A stretch of DNA of 64,000 nt from Acarospora socialis (lineage: Eukaryota > Ascomycota > Lecanoromycetes > Acarosporales > Acarosporaceae), in NCBI GenBank assembly GCA_025617375.2, contig JAMYGW020000012.1, positions 496,001 to 560,000 of the forward strand, given 5' to 3'. The translations under genes were made by a program, and so were the position numbers. Below are positions 13,540 through 26,850 of the stretch, in pieces (position 1 is the first letter of the stretch; each line of letters opens with the position of its first letter). The notes below the pieces were generated by a model, which saw only the letters and a program-made list of their open reading frames with translations, made no database searches and was not told where the DNA came from.

Positions 13540-16500
13540 CAATAATGATTAAAATAAAGATAAAGAAATCAAGCATAGTGCATGATGCTCTGAGTTAAAC
13601 AGTCTGTTATAATAATCTATGTTATGCATATATGAGCAGTAAAGATAAAGTCAGATAATACTTACAAAAGCTGAATTGAAGAAAGAGAAGCAGCTATGAT
13701 GAGACAAGTTAATCAGCAATTTACAAGAAAGAATTAACTGTGCTTATTAAGAAAAGAGTTCTTGATGCTGAGAAAGAAGACAATGCTCTTGAAGATGACA
13801 TTGAAGAAATGAATGATCATAAATTTCAGATTAACAAATCATGAATATTTTCTGATAGTTATATACTTACAGAAAAAAGTTTGAATGATGTTGAGATAGA
13901 ACTCTCAAAGAAATATTAAATGAAGATTGAAGAAAATTTAAATGCTCAAAGAAAAGTGACACAAATCTGCAAGACAATGTGAAAGAAAAAGTGAAAGAGT
14001 CAAGATCAGAAAGTGAAGACATGCAAGAAATTTAATAATTTGATGAGAAATATACAGACAGTTACATGAGAACTGATGTCAGAATTTCTTGTATAAAGAA
14101 CAAAGAGTTACAAGATGAAGATACATTTATCTGAAGAGTATATCATGCAAAATGAAGACAGATGAATCTTCAGTGAAGAGTATATATCATTTGAATTTCT
14201 GTAAAGAGTAAAAGTCTTTGAGAGTCAGTTGCAGATGAAGTACAATCAGTATGAACTTTAACTACATCTGAAAAGATATATTGAGCAGTACAGTCTAGAG
14301 TATGTGAATCTTATGATTGAAAAAAAATCAAGATGATTTCAAGAACTTTGAAGACAAGCTGAGAACTTAAGAGAGTTAAAAAATGAAGAGCTTTCTTGAT
14401 GAGATTAAAGAACAAGAAGCTAGTGATATCTCAAAGAAAGAACAATGATTATCAAATATAAATCAAAATTGAAATCAACAATCATCAAATCAATACATTG
14501 ATGAATTCTGAAGCAGATAGCAACATTTTGAATTGAAAAATAATTGACATGTTGAAATTAGAAATATAATGAATGAATCACTCATTCAACATATAAATAA
14601 TCAATGAAGTCATCAAAAGAGTTGAAGAGAAAATCTGTATGAAAGTCTCAATTCTTAAAAACTCACAAGAGATAATATTCAACATTATAGAATCAATTAA
14701 ATATGATGCTATACTAGAAATGTTCTGATTACACAGAAAGAACTTTAAAATTGATTGAGTTACAAAAGAAATATGTGCAGTTAAGAATACATATGAAATT
14801 TCTGAACAATTGAAGATGAGCTTATCAGAACATAAGTTATGAAATCATGAAATACTGCTATTGAATGAAAAGCAATCTAAGTGAATGTCACTATACTCAA
14901 TGAGTGAAAATCAGCTCAAGAAAGTTAGAATTTATCTTGATAAAAATCTAAAAAAAAAATTCATAAAATCATCAAAATCATCAGTGAAGTATCTGATCTT
15001 GTTTGTACTCAAAAAGCATGACAAAAAATGATTATGTGTTGATTACAGACAACTCAACAAGATAACTCATTGAAACAATTATTCTCTATCATTAATAGAA
15101 GAGTTGCAAGACTAACTAAACAAGACTAAGTGATTCATCAGCTTAGATCTCAAGAAGATTTATTATTAAATAAGAATGAAGAAAGACAAAAAATAAAAAA
15201 TGATGTTCTGAACACAATATGAACACTATGAATATATTGTTATGTCATTTGAACTAAAAAATGTTTCTGTTATCTTTCAATAATTAATTAACAATACATT
15301 AAGAGAGTATCTCAATGATTTTGTAATCATGTATCTTAATGATATTCTGATATATTTAGAAGATCTTAAGAAATATTGCAAACATGTATGCAAGATATTA
15401 GTAAGACTCAATGAAAGAGCTCTGTACATGAAAAAGTCAAAATGCAGATTTGAAATCAAGAAAATCAGATTTCTAAACTACATGATTCAATCTGAACAAA
15501 TCAAGAAAGATTTAAAAAAGATGAAGACAGTCAAAAATTGATTAACATCAAAACAGATTAAAAAAGTACAAGCTTTTTTAGAATTAACAAACTATTATCA
15601 AAAGTTCATATCAAATTATGCAAAAATTACAGAATCACTGATGCATCTGACACACAAAAGCAAAAAATAACATTGAAACAAGAAGCAAGAAAATGCATTT
15701 CACATATTAAAGAAAAGTTTTAGTGAAACAGCACATCTGAAAATACTCAATTCAGCATATGAGAAGATACTGAAAACTGACACTTTGAATTTTACAATAA
15801 ACACATATTTATGTCAGATCAAGAATGAGCAACAAAAACTCATAGTATATTGATTTAGAAAACTATCAGAACTCAAGAAAAGATATGAGATTTATGACAA
15901 GAAACTTCTTACAATAGTGAAAGCACTGCAAAACTGAAGATCTTATCTTGCAGAAATAAGCAAGTTAATTTAGATCTATATGAATCATAAGAATTTGAGA
16001 AACTTCACAACAACAAAGCAACTCAATCAACAACAGATTCATTGAACAGAACAGTTAACAGACTATGAATTTCAGATACATTACAAGAAAAATAATGAGA
16101 ATAATGAAGTAAATGCTCTGAGCAGATGATCTGATTATGAGAGAGTAAAGTGAGTTTATGTTGAAATTCTCAGTGAAGACAACAACAAAATTCTCACAAA
16201 AGACTTAGCAGCAACATACAAGATAAAGCAAGCTTTTTTGACAGATAAAAAACTCATTGAGATGTGTCACTACAGTAGAAATTAAAGAATATCTAAAAGT
16301 CAAATATATGAAAGATCTTGTACAGAGAAGATGCAACATTAACAATCTTAGAAATTGAGTCATCAAGATGATCACTGTGTGCAATTCATGCTGAAGAAAT
16401 AAAATCAATTACAATAGACAATATGATGAAGTAACACAACTAGATGCATCAAATGCATCATGAAATTCAATTATCATGAACTTCATTATGAAGCTATTAT

Positions 16501-18356
16501 TATCAAAGAATTCAGCATGAAAAGTGAAATTCAACAATATATTGACTTTAGTGAACAGATTAATCAAGTACATTATGTTCATTTCATTTAAAGAAATCAC
16601 AACAACATTAGTATTAACATATATCATACTGTGAGAATTGATTAACAATTATAAGCTATCAAAGAAATTTATCACTGACAGAGACAAACTGTTTACAAAT
16701 AAATTTTAAAAAATGCTCACAGCAGAACTCAGAATAAAGCACAAAATGTTAATAACATATTATTCACAAACAGATGAGCAGAGCAAATAAATAAATCAAA
16801 TAGTAAAAACATACTTAAAACACTATGTCAATCAGAATCAGAATGACTGAGTATGACTGTTATTAATGACATAGTTTGTGTATAATAACACAAAAAATGA
16901 AATCATAAGAGAGACATCTTTCTATGTAAATTATAACTATAACTCAAAGATATGACAGAATTCACAGAGACACAGATCATAAAGTCAAAAAGTGATTTTA
17001 AATATTGTTTAGATGAAAAAACTACATCAAGATTTAACAAAACAAATTAAACAGCAGACAGAACAAACAACAAAGACAAGATTATTTAAAATAAAAGAAA
17101 AAATATACTTGAGAATGAACAACATAAAAACTAAAAAAAGAAGCAAGAAGTTAGAGAATAAGAGCATTGAATCATTTAAGATAATATGAAATGTTAAAAA
17201 ATAAAGTTATGAGTTAGATTTATTTAAGAAAATGAGAATACACTCAGTATTTCATGCATTCATGCTACAGCACTGCAATCAGTTCATATTACTTCAAATC
17301 ACTGAAACATCTGTTAAACTCAATGAAGAATATGAAATTGAGAACATTTTAGAAAAGAGAATGATTAGTGAGAAAGCTCACTATCTCATAAAATGAAAAG
17401 ATTATGATATCTTGAAAAATATCTGAAAATTTAAGAAAAATCTCAAGAACTGCACAAGAACACTTCAATATTTTGAGAAAAAAAGATGATGTTAACTTGG
17501 AAGAATGATGATATTAAGTCAACAAGTTATGATGTTGTTTGAGAATCTCTATTCTCAATTTCATCATTATTACTATTAAGTTCAACAGCAAGACAGTCAG
17601 TCTTCTGTGTGACATAACAATTCATTTAATTTAAAGTTTTTTGAAAATGCATCATCTTGACAGCAAGAACATCAAGAATCACATTTACATCATTTATTTT
17701 TTTTCAGAGAGAAAGACAAGTTCTGTTGAGAGACTTTCATGAAACTGCAATATATAAATGACTATGATGAGTACACTTATCACATTTTGATCTTTCATCA
17801 ATCATAACAAAGCAATCAAGACTGCAGACAGTACAGAATTCACAAGAAAATGTGATGAGACTATCACTGAGTTGAATTTTCTTTGCAATTCTTAGACAAT
17901 TGAAATTTTTAAAAAACATCATTACTGACAACAGATTTGTTATATACTCTTACTTAAATAAATTCTAGAGAACTAACACCTGAAGAAGAAAAATGATGTT
18001 ATGATCATATTCTGTAAGAAAAAAACTCATGAGTTTATACTCAGAAGTTCACTCAAAGCATATATGAAGAAAACTGTTAAACAGCAGTCACATAATAATG
18101 TAACAGCTTAATGACAAGCAGACAAGCTGAAAGCTCAATCTCTTGACATCAAGACATCAAGACATCAAGAATGCTCAATGCAGAGATATTGAGCTCACTC
18201 TATATAGTAGAGTTGTTTTTCTTATAAAAACAATTATGTTTAACTTAAATAACAATCTAAGAGTTAAAGACCAGAATCATTTCAGATCAGTTGTTATATT
18301 AATAAGCACAAATTTTTAGCTTTTATACAGAAGAAATCTTCTGTGAGAATGTTACA
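13540..18356 (+). mobile_element. Ty3/Gypsy fossil Z, 3' part (mid-gag to 3' LTR)
   Basis: It starts abruptly inside gag, just after the zinc-knuckle region, and continues through reverse transcriptase (about 15,000-15,540), RNase H, integrase, chromodomain (about 17,320-17,480), the antisense accessory frame (about 17,500-17,960) and a 360-bp 3' LTR (17,997-18,356). Its missing 5' LTR and first part of gag sit on the minus strand at 36,268-37,648, which carries the same private LTR variant and ends at the same gag position. It is broken and old. Confidence 0.85.
17997..18356 (+). repeat. 3' LTR of Gypsy Z (360 bp)
   Basis: It begins TGTTATGATCATA and ends TGTTACA. A stretch near its 3' end (CAGAAGAAATCTTCTG) is shared only with the minus-strand LTR at 37,289-37,648, tying the two halves together. 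I could not find a matching five-base flank. Confidence 0.8.
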
Positions 18357-18974
18357 CAAAGTCAAAATCATAAACATTATTAATCTTGCTGATTGTGTCT
18401 GAGTTAACTGTGTACTCATATAAGTGAAAGTCATGATGCTTGATAAGCATAATGTGTTGAATTGTCTTAATATTGAGTTAATTTCATCAATAATGACACA
18501 CATTGCAGATCATATTGAAAAGACACTTAATACTCACTTTTGCAATAGATATAGTGAGTACATCTTTGACAAATTGAGTCATAATAAACTTAATCTTTTC
18601 TTATAATTTTCACTCATTTAGAATGTTAAGATCTTTCACAAGTGCAGTTTGCAGTCATGTTGTGACTTTGAATGCAGTAATTTTTGATATTTTCTCACTG
18701 AACTGCTGTTGTAGTCAAATGACAGCTTCAAGATTAAGATGTACAGTCTTGACTGCTGAAATATTTAAATGTACAGCTGATTAAATTTCAAGCTGTTGAT
18801 AATATCTTTTGTAATATGATCTGAATTTGCACTCATAGTATTTTTAATGTTTCAGTTTTCATACTGAACTCTTAATGTTGAAGTGCTGTTAGTAGCTAAG
18901 TGTTAAATTAAAGTATTAAAAAGAAGTTACACATCTGATAAATACTGAGTTTAATGTTTGAATTCAAAACACTG
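18357..18974. other. AT-rich non-element stretch left of Gypsy III
   Basis: 618 bp lacking CpG and with no coding I recognise. Because Gypsy III has a clean target duplication, this stretch was once continuous with 25,156 onward, where a hAT transposase fossil lies on the minus strand. It may hold the far end of that element, but I see no diagnostic motif. Confidence 0.4.
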
Positions 18975-18979
18975 TCAAG
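18975..18979. repeat. Target-site duplication TCAAG, left copy
   Basis: It matches 25,151-25,155 exactly and brackets Gypsy III. Confidence 0.85.
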
Positions 18980-19341
18980 TGTTACAACTATATCTGAAGA
19001 AGAAGAAACTCACAGATCTGTGATCAAGAGTTTACCTGAAGTGCATACAAGAAGAACTGCTAAACAGCAGTCACATAACAAGCACAACAGCTCAATGATG
19101 AGCAGACAAGCTGAGAACTCAATCTCTCAACATTGAGATATCAAGACATCAAGAATACTCAACACAGAAACATCAAGCACATTCTATATAGTAGAGTTGT
19201 TTCTCTTATGAAAACAATCATGTTCAACTTAAGTAATCATCTAAGAGTTAAAGACCAGAATCATTTCAGATCAGTTATTATATCAATAAGCACAAATTCT
19301 TAGCTCTACACACTCAAGAAAGCTCAGGTTAAGATGTTACA
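18980..19341 (+). repeat. 5' LTR of Gypsy III (362 bp)
   Basis: It begins TGTTACAACTATA and ends TGTTACA. It belongs to the same subfamily as the Z LTR but without its private stretch. Confidence 0.87.
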
Positions 19342-22300
19342 CTTTGAACACTTTTACAATATAACAAGTATGATGTCTGACACACAGAAGAATGTCTCAA
19401 CTTTGTTCTTGAAACAAGCTCAGACAAACTCATCTTTACTATTTACTTCAGATAGAATGATGACACAATTAGTGATGTCAGTCTCAATAATACAACTATC
19501 TGTGAACACATCTAAGATACAGGTATCAAATGTCTTTGATGAAGAAAGAGAAAAACTGTGAGTCTTTGTGACAAAGCTCAACCTATATATTGAATTCAAT
19601 CAATCAAAGTTTCAAATCAATCAGAAGAAGACATTGTTTGCAATAATCTATCTTGTAAATGCAGTCTTTGATTGAATTAATCTCAAGCTGCATGAGTTTC
19701 TGAAAAAGAAGTACAAAGAATGCAATGCAGACACAGAGTCAATGTTCAATGACTATGCACAGTTTAAGAAAGAATTAAAGAAGACTTTTAAAATAATTGA
19801 CAAAGAAAGAGCAGCAGAGAAACAAGTTCACATCTTGCAACAGAATGAATCAGCAGCAGTATATGTCACAGAGTTTCAGTGATTAGCAGCACTTATCAGA
19901 TAAAACAACAAAGCACTCATCTATCAGTACTATTGTGAGTTGAAAAAGTTCATCAAAGACAAGATAGCTCAAGCAGAACAATCAGACAATCTTTAGAGAA
20001 TGATTAATTTGAGTATTAATATTGACAGTTGTCAGTAAGAACAACAGATGAAACAGAAAGAATATTGAATGCTATCTATGATAAAAGATCAAGAAGAAAG
20101 CTTCTGACTGTAAATCAAGCAATATGTTTTATCAATAAGACATAGAAAAACAAACTCTATGAATCTCAATGCAATCAAGAAGTGTTATCAGAAGTCATGA
20201 AAGACTAAATAAGTGAAGTATGAATGTCAGCAAGAGTGGTTCACTAAGTCTCAGACAACATCACAAAACAAAATATAAATGTATTACAACTGCAGAAAAC
20301 CTGAACATCTTGTTTGAGAATGCAATAGATCTTGAATGAAAAGAAAAAACATTGCAGTGACAGTCAAGAAGAATACACACATAGTGCACAACACTCTCAG
20401 CTGAACAGTCTGTTACAACAACATGTGCAGAGTATACATGAGTGTGAAAGACAAAGTCAAATGATACTCACAGAAGTTTAGAAGAAAAGACAAAGACAAA
20501 TGCAATAGATCAGTTTACAAAAGAAAATTAGCTATTCTTATCAAGAAAAGAGTTCTTGATGTCAAGAAAGAAAATAATATTCTCAAAGATGACATCAAAG
20601 AAACTGATAATCATGAATTTCAGATTGATGAATTCTGAATATTTTCTGATAGTGATACACTTATGAGAGAAAGTTCAAACAATGTTGAGACAGAGTTCTC
20701 AAGAGAGTATTAAGCAAAAGTTAAAAGAAACTTAAGTATTCAGAAAGAAATGACATCAGATTACAATATGACACAAAAGAAAAAGCAAAAGACTTGAAAT
20801 CAGAAAGCAGAAGTATGCAAAGAATTTGATGATTTAATGAGAAATATATAAACAGTTACAAAAGAATCAATGTCAGAATCTCTTGTGTGAAAGACTAAGA
20901 AAACAAGATTGAGATACACTTATCTAAAGAATATACTATGCAGAATGAAGACAGATGAATCTTCAGTGAAGAATATATATTATCTGAATTTCTGCAAAGA
21001 GTAAGAGTCTTTGAGAGTCAGTTGCAGATGAAGTACAATCAGTATGAACTCTGACTACACTCAGAAAGACACATTGAGCAGTACAGTCTAAAGTATGTGA
21101 ATCTTATGATCAGAAGAAAACTCAAATGATTTTAAGAGCTTTGAAGATGAGTTAAGTGATTAAGTGAGTCAAAAAATGAAAAGTTTTCTCAACAAGACTA
21201 GAGAATAAGAAGCTAGTGACATCTCAAAGACAAGACAATGATCATTGAATATGAATCAAGATTACAATCAATGAACATCACATCAGCACATTGATGAATT
21301 TTGAAGCAGACAGTAACATTATGAATTAAAAGACAGTCAATATGTTAGAATTGAAGACATGATGAGTGTGCTGTTCATTCAACATACAAATGACAAATGA
21401 AGTCATTGAAAGAATCAATGAGAAAATCTGTGTGAAAGTCTTGATTCTTGAAAACTCACAAGAGATAATGTTCAATGTTATGAAATTAATCAAATACAAT
21501 GCAGTGCTAAAGATGCTCTAATTGTGTGAAAGAAATCTGAAGATTGACTGAGTTACAAAAGAGATGTGTGCAATCAAGAACACATACAAGATTCTCAAAC
21601 AATCAAAAATGAGCTTATCAGAGCATAAGTCATGAAATCACAAAATATCACTATTGAATGAAAAACAACCTAAGTGAATGTCATTATACTCAATGAGTGA
21701 GAATCAACTCAAGAAAGTTAAAACTTACCTTGACAAGAATCTTAAGAAAGAATTCATAAAATCATTAAAGTCATCAGCAGAATATTCAATTCTGTTTGTA
21801 TCAAAGAAAAATGACAAGAAATGACTATGTGTTGATTATAGACAACTCAATGAAATAACTCATCAAGATAGTTATCTTCTATCATTGATAGAAGAGTTGC
21901 AAGATCAGTTAAGCAAGACTAAGTGATTCACAAGCTTAGATCTTAAGAACACCTACTATCAAGTTAGAATGAAAGAAGATAAAAAATGAAAGATGACATT
22001 CTGAACAAGATACAAACACTATGAGTACATCATCATGTTATTTGAATTGAAAAATGCATCAGTCACCTTTTAGAGATTGATCAACAATATGTTGAAAGAA
22101 TATCTTGATGATTTTGTGATCACATATCTTAATGACATTCTGATATACTCAGAGAATCTTGAGAAGTACTGCAGACATGTGTGCAAGATACTAGCAAAGC
22201 TTAATGAGAGAGTCTTATATGTGAAAAAGTTAAAGAGTCAGTTTAAAATCAAGAAAGTTGAGTTTCTAGATTATGTAATTTGATCTGAACAAATCAAGAA

Positions 22301-24787
22301 GAATTCAAAGAAGATAAAAGCAGTCAGAGACTGATCAATGTCAAAATGAATTAAGAAAGTACAGATCTTTCTAGAGTTGACAAACTATTATTGAAAGTTT
22401 GTATCAAACTATGCAAGAATTGCAAAATCACTGACACATTTAACACACAAAAGTGAAAAATAACATTGAAATCAGAAACAGAAGAATGCATTTCACATAT
22501 TAAAGAAAAGTTTTAGCAAAACAGCACATCTGAGAATACTCAATTCAGCATGTGAGAAGATACTGAAAACTGATGCTTCAGATTTTACAGTAAAAACATA
22601 TTTATATCAGATTGAGAATGAGCAGCAGAAACTCATAGCATATCAATTTAGAAAGTTATCAGAACTCAAGAAAAGATATGAGATTTATGACAAGAAACTT
22701 CTTGTGATAGTGAAAGCACTACAAGATTGAAGATCTTATCTTGCAGAAACAAGCAAGTCAATTCAGATCTATACAGATCACAAGAACTTGAGAAACTTTG
22801 CAATAACAAAGCAACTCAATCAACAACAGATTTGTTGAGCAAAGCAGTTGACAGATTATGAATTTCAGATTCATTACAAGAAGAGTAATGAGAATAATGA
22901 AGTGAATATCTTGAGTAAATGACTCAATCATGAAGATGTACAGACAATACACATCAAAATTCTAAACAAAGACAATGAAGAAGTTCTTATGAAGAACTTA
23001 ACAGTATGTACAAGATAAAGCAAGCTTTCTTGACAGACAAAAAACTCATTAAAATGTGTCACTACAGCAGAACTGATGAATATCTGAAAATTAAATGCAC
23101 TGAGAATCTAGTGTGAAGAAGACACAATATTGACAATTTTAGAAATTGAGTCATCAAAATGATCACTATGTGCAATTCATGCTGAAGAAACAAGATCAAC
23201 TAAGATAAACAATATGACAAAGTAACACAACTGAACACATCAAATGCACTATAAAAGTCAGTTATCATGAACTTCATTACAAAACTATCATCATTTAAGA
23301 ACTCAGCATGAAAAGTAAGATTCAACAGTATATTGATTATAGTGAACAGAATGATCAAGTACACAATGTTCATTTCATTCAAAGAAATCATGATAGCATC
23401 AGTATTGACATACATCATACTGCAAGAATTGATTAGCAATCATAAACTATCAAAAGAATTCATCACTGACAGAGATAAGCTGTTTATGAGCAAGTTTTGA
23501 AAAATGCTCACAGCAGAACTCAGAATAAAACACAAAATGTTGATGACATATTACTCACAGACAGATAAACAAAGCAAATGAATGAATCAGACAGTGAAAA
23601 TGTACTTGAGACACTATGTCAACAAAAGTCAAGATGACTGAGTATGACTGTTGTCAACAGCACAGTTTGCATACAACAATGCAAAAAACAAAATCACAAG
23701 AGAAACATCTTTCTATATGAACTATGACTATGATCTGAAGATATGGTGAGATTTCAAAGAACATGAATCATGAAGTTAAAAAGTGATTTTGAATATCACT
23801 CAGATGAAGAAACTGCATCAAGATCTAACAAGATGAATTGAACAGCAGATGAAACAAATAACAGAGACAAAATTATTTAAAAAAGAAGAGAAGATATACT
23901 TAAGAACAAACAACATAAAGATTAAGAAAAGAAGCAAGAAGCTGAAGAACAAGAACATAGAATCATTTAAGATCATATGAAACATCAAAGAGTTAAGCTA
24001 TGAGCTAGACTTACTCAGAAAAATGAGAATACACTCAGTATTTCATGCATTCATGTTACAGTATTGCAATCAGTTCATATCACTTCAAATCATCAAAACA
24101 TCTGTCAAATTCAACAAAGAATATGAAGTCAAGAACATTTTAGAAAAAAGAATGATTAGAGAAAAAGCTCACTATCTTATAAAATGAAAAGATTACAATA
24201 TCTCAGAGAATATCTGAAAACTCAAAGAGAATCTCAAGAACTGCACAAGAACACTTTAATATTTTGAGAAAAAAAGTCAATATTAGCTCAGAAGAATGAC
24301 AACATCAAATTAACAAGTTGTAACATTGTTTGAGAATCTTCATTCTCAGTCTCATCATTATCACTATCAAGCTCAGCAGCAAGACAATCAGTCTTTTGCA
24401 TAGCACAATGATTCATTTGATTCAAAGTCTTTTGAAAACACATCATCTTAACAGCAAGAGCATCAAGAGCTGCATTCACATCACTTATTTTCTTTTGAAG
24501 AGAAAGACAAGTTCTGTTGAGAGACTTTCACAAAACTGCAACACACAGATGACTGCAACAAGTATACTTATTACATTTTGATTTTTCATCAATCATGACA
24601 AAGCAATTGAGACTGCAGACAGTACAGAATTCACAAGAAAATGTGGTAAGACTATCACTGAGTTAAATTTTCTTTGCAATTCTTAGATGATTGGAATTTT
24701 TAGAAAGCATCATTGCTGATGACAAAATTGTTATATACTCTCACTTAAATAAACTCTAGAGAACTAGCATCTGAAGAAGAAAAATGA

Positions 24788-25150
24788 TGTTATAATCATA
24801 TCTGAAGAAGAAAAAAACTCATGAGTCTGTGATTAAGAGTTCATCTGAAGTGCATACAAGAAGAACTGCTAGACAGTAGTTACATGACAAGCACAACAGC
24901 TCAATGATGAGCAGATGAGCTGAGAGCTCAACTTCTCAACATTGAAACATCAAGACATCAAGAGTGCTCAATGCAGAGATGTTGAGCACATTCTATATAG
25001 TAGAGTTGTTTCTTTTATGAAAACAATCATGTTCAACTTAAGTAATCATCTAAGAGTTAAAGATCAGAATCATTTCAGACCAGTCATTATATCAATAAGC
25101 ACAAACTCTTAGCTCTACATACTTGAGAAAGCTCAGGTTAGAATGTTACA
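24788..25150 (+). repeat. 3' LTR of Gypsy III (363 bp)
   Basis: It begins TGTTATAATCATA and ends TGTTACA, followed by the TCAAG duplication. Confidence 0.87.
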
Positions 25151-25155
25151 TCAAG
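25151..25155. repeat. Target-site duplication TCAAG, right copy
   Basis: It is identical to 18,975-18,979. Confidence 0.85.
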
Positions 25156-26850
25156 ATTGTATAATGTGTCTTGTTTATTAGTAGTTTTGCTGCAATACTG
25201 AGAAAGCTTGTTCTTGACATTTTTGATTGTGTTACTTAATTAAGATGTAAATAACAATTCATAGATATTTACTTTCACTCATTAATCTTTAAGATAATCA
25301 AACAAGTTATTGTAGACATATTATGCTTTATTAATGATTGACTCAGCAGTAAAATTAAATACATTAATCAAAGTCTTAAATGACTTCAGAAGCTTAACAA
25401 TATATTTAATTTGTTTTTATTTTTTATGAAAGATTTTCAACATACTTATTGATTTACTTTAAGCAGAAATTCATTCTTTAAGCTTATTTCTGTGTTCAAG
25501 TACTCACATTAACATATTATAAATTGAGTTTCAGCATGTCTTGACATCTTAAATTATCTCAACAACTTTGACAAAAATTACATTTTGCAATCACTTGAAC
25601 TGCTTAAGTCTCTGAGAAATGCAATTGATGATAATTGTAAATGTTTGAATCTGTGATAATTTTATTCAGTATATTAAATATTTTCATTAAAATAAAATGT
25701 ATTTTTTTCAGTGTGTTATCAAACAAGACAAAATTCATTGATATGATAGCAAAAGTTGTAGAGTCAAAAGTTTCAGTAATTTTCTTGTTGAATATCTCTG
25801 CTTTGAGTTTCTTAAGTAATTTGTTCATAGTTAATTGAATGATGTATGTTATACAATTCATTGTGTTTTTCTGATAGTTTCAATTCACACTTTATTGTTT
25901 CAGTAGTTTACTAAGATGTTTGCAAAGAATCTGATTGTTGTATGTATTGTTTGCTGTAACAGCAAAAAGTTTTGTTTTCAGCTTTCATGACTCAAAAACA
26001 TCAATTACATAGCTAATTAGATTTTCATCAGTATGCACTTCTTTTAGTTCTTTGAAGTCAAGAAGAACTTTATGATAATTTCAGTCTTCATTGATGAAAT
26101 AGTCAGTAATTTTCATAAAAGCAAGATTATTTAAACTAATTCAACAGTTCAAAACTATAAAAACTTTAATCTGAGATTCAAGTTCTTCAAGAACAAATAT
26201 GCACACTTTCTTATATTGTTTCTTCAAAAAATTAACAATCTTTGTGCAGTCAGAAATCTTTGTATCTGAATAAAGTATCTCAATAAATCTTTTAAAATAA
26301 AAATGTTCTACTGATCAGAAAGATCAGTTGAGTATAAAAATGATTGTAAGTAGTTACTGCTTGAATACTTTAACTGTAAATGATGACATCTTTGTAGAGA
26401 CTGTGACAGAGTTTTAGTGATATGAGTGTTAAAAATCAGTATTAGAAAAATGAAGTAATTGACTGATCTGTTTATCAAATGTTGAGATTAGATTATCTTG
26501 TTGTTTATCTTATAACTGTTGCACACTTTAACATGTTTTATAATTCAGATGTCTTTTCATTGAACTAATTTTGTCATTTATTATAGTGAGATATATCATC
26601 AAAATTTCACATCTTTTGCAGAGCATCTTGAGTTCTTCATTAATAATAAACATAATCAGTTCAAAGATAAATTATACTCTGAAAATTTGTACTGCATTAT
26701 TTCACAGAAGTAATTTCTTTCAATTGATTTCAGATAAATGTTTGACAGCTTAGTGTGTTGTTTTTCATCAGTTTTAAAATTCTTCACTGATGTCTGAATC
26801 ATAACATAAGAATTTTGCTTTTAAAGATTGAATTAAATATGTAAATGAAG
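25156..26850 (-). mobile_element. hAT-family DNA transposon fossil
   Basis: Read on the minus strand, the remnant shows a BED-finger-like stretch (CKRC followed by SSMKRHLNYKTC, about 26,510-26,640) and further in (about 26,110 down to 25,600) the hAT core: DYF-like, VLLDF, an HTDENL motif, an AVTANNTYNN motif matching the family TADNASNN, and NCITYIIQL matching the family CLAHVIQL. It contains scattered stops and cannot be functional. Its far end is interrupted by Gypsy III. Terminal inverted repeats and the 8-bp target duplication usual for hAT elements were not found. Confidence 0.7.

Larger units (their letters stand above)
18980..25150 (+). mobile_element. Ty3/Gypsy chromovirus fossil III (6,171 bp)
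   Basis: This is the best-defined copy: LTRs at 18,980-19,341 and 24,788-25,150, and a perfect five-base duplication TCAAG on both sides. Parts: gag beginning MSDTQKN at about 19,370, zinc knuckle near 20,280-20,330, reverse transcriptase with YLDDF (about 21,770-22,290), RNase H (about 22,560-22,870), integrase (about 23,000-23,730), chromodomain (about 24,100-24,260), and an antisense accessory frame (about 24,290-24,740). It is broken many times. It retains slightly more GG/CC than its neighbours, so it could be one of the younger insertions, though this is an impression, not a count. Confidence 0.93.

Noticed and set aside
25604-25861. 85-codon frame as a stand-alone gene
   Set aside because: It is the hAT transposase core around the CLAHVIQL-like motif, with degraded sequence on both sides.
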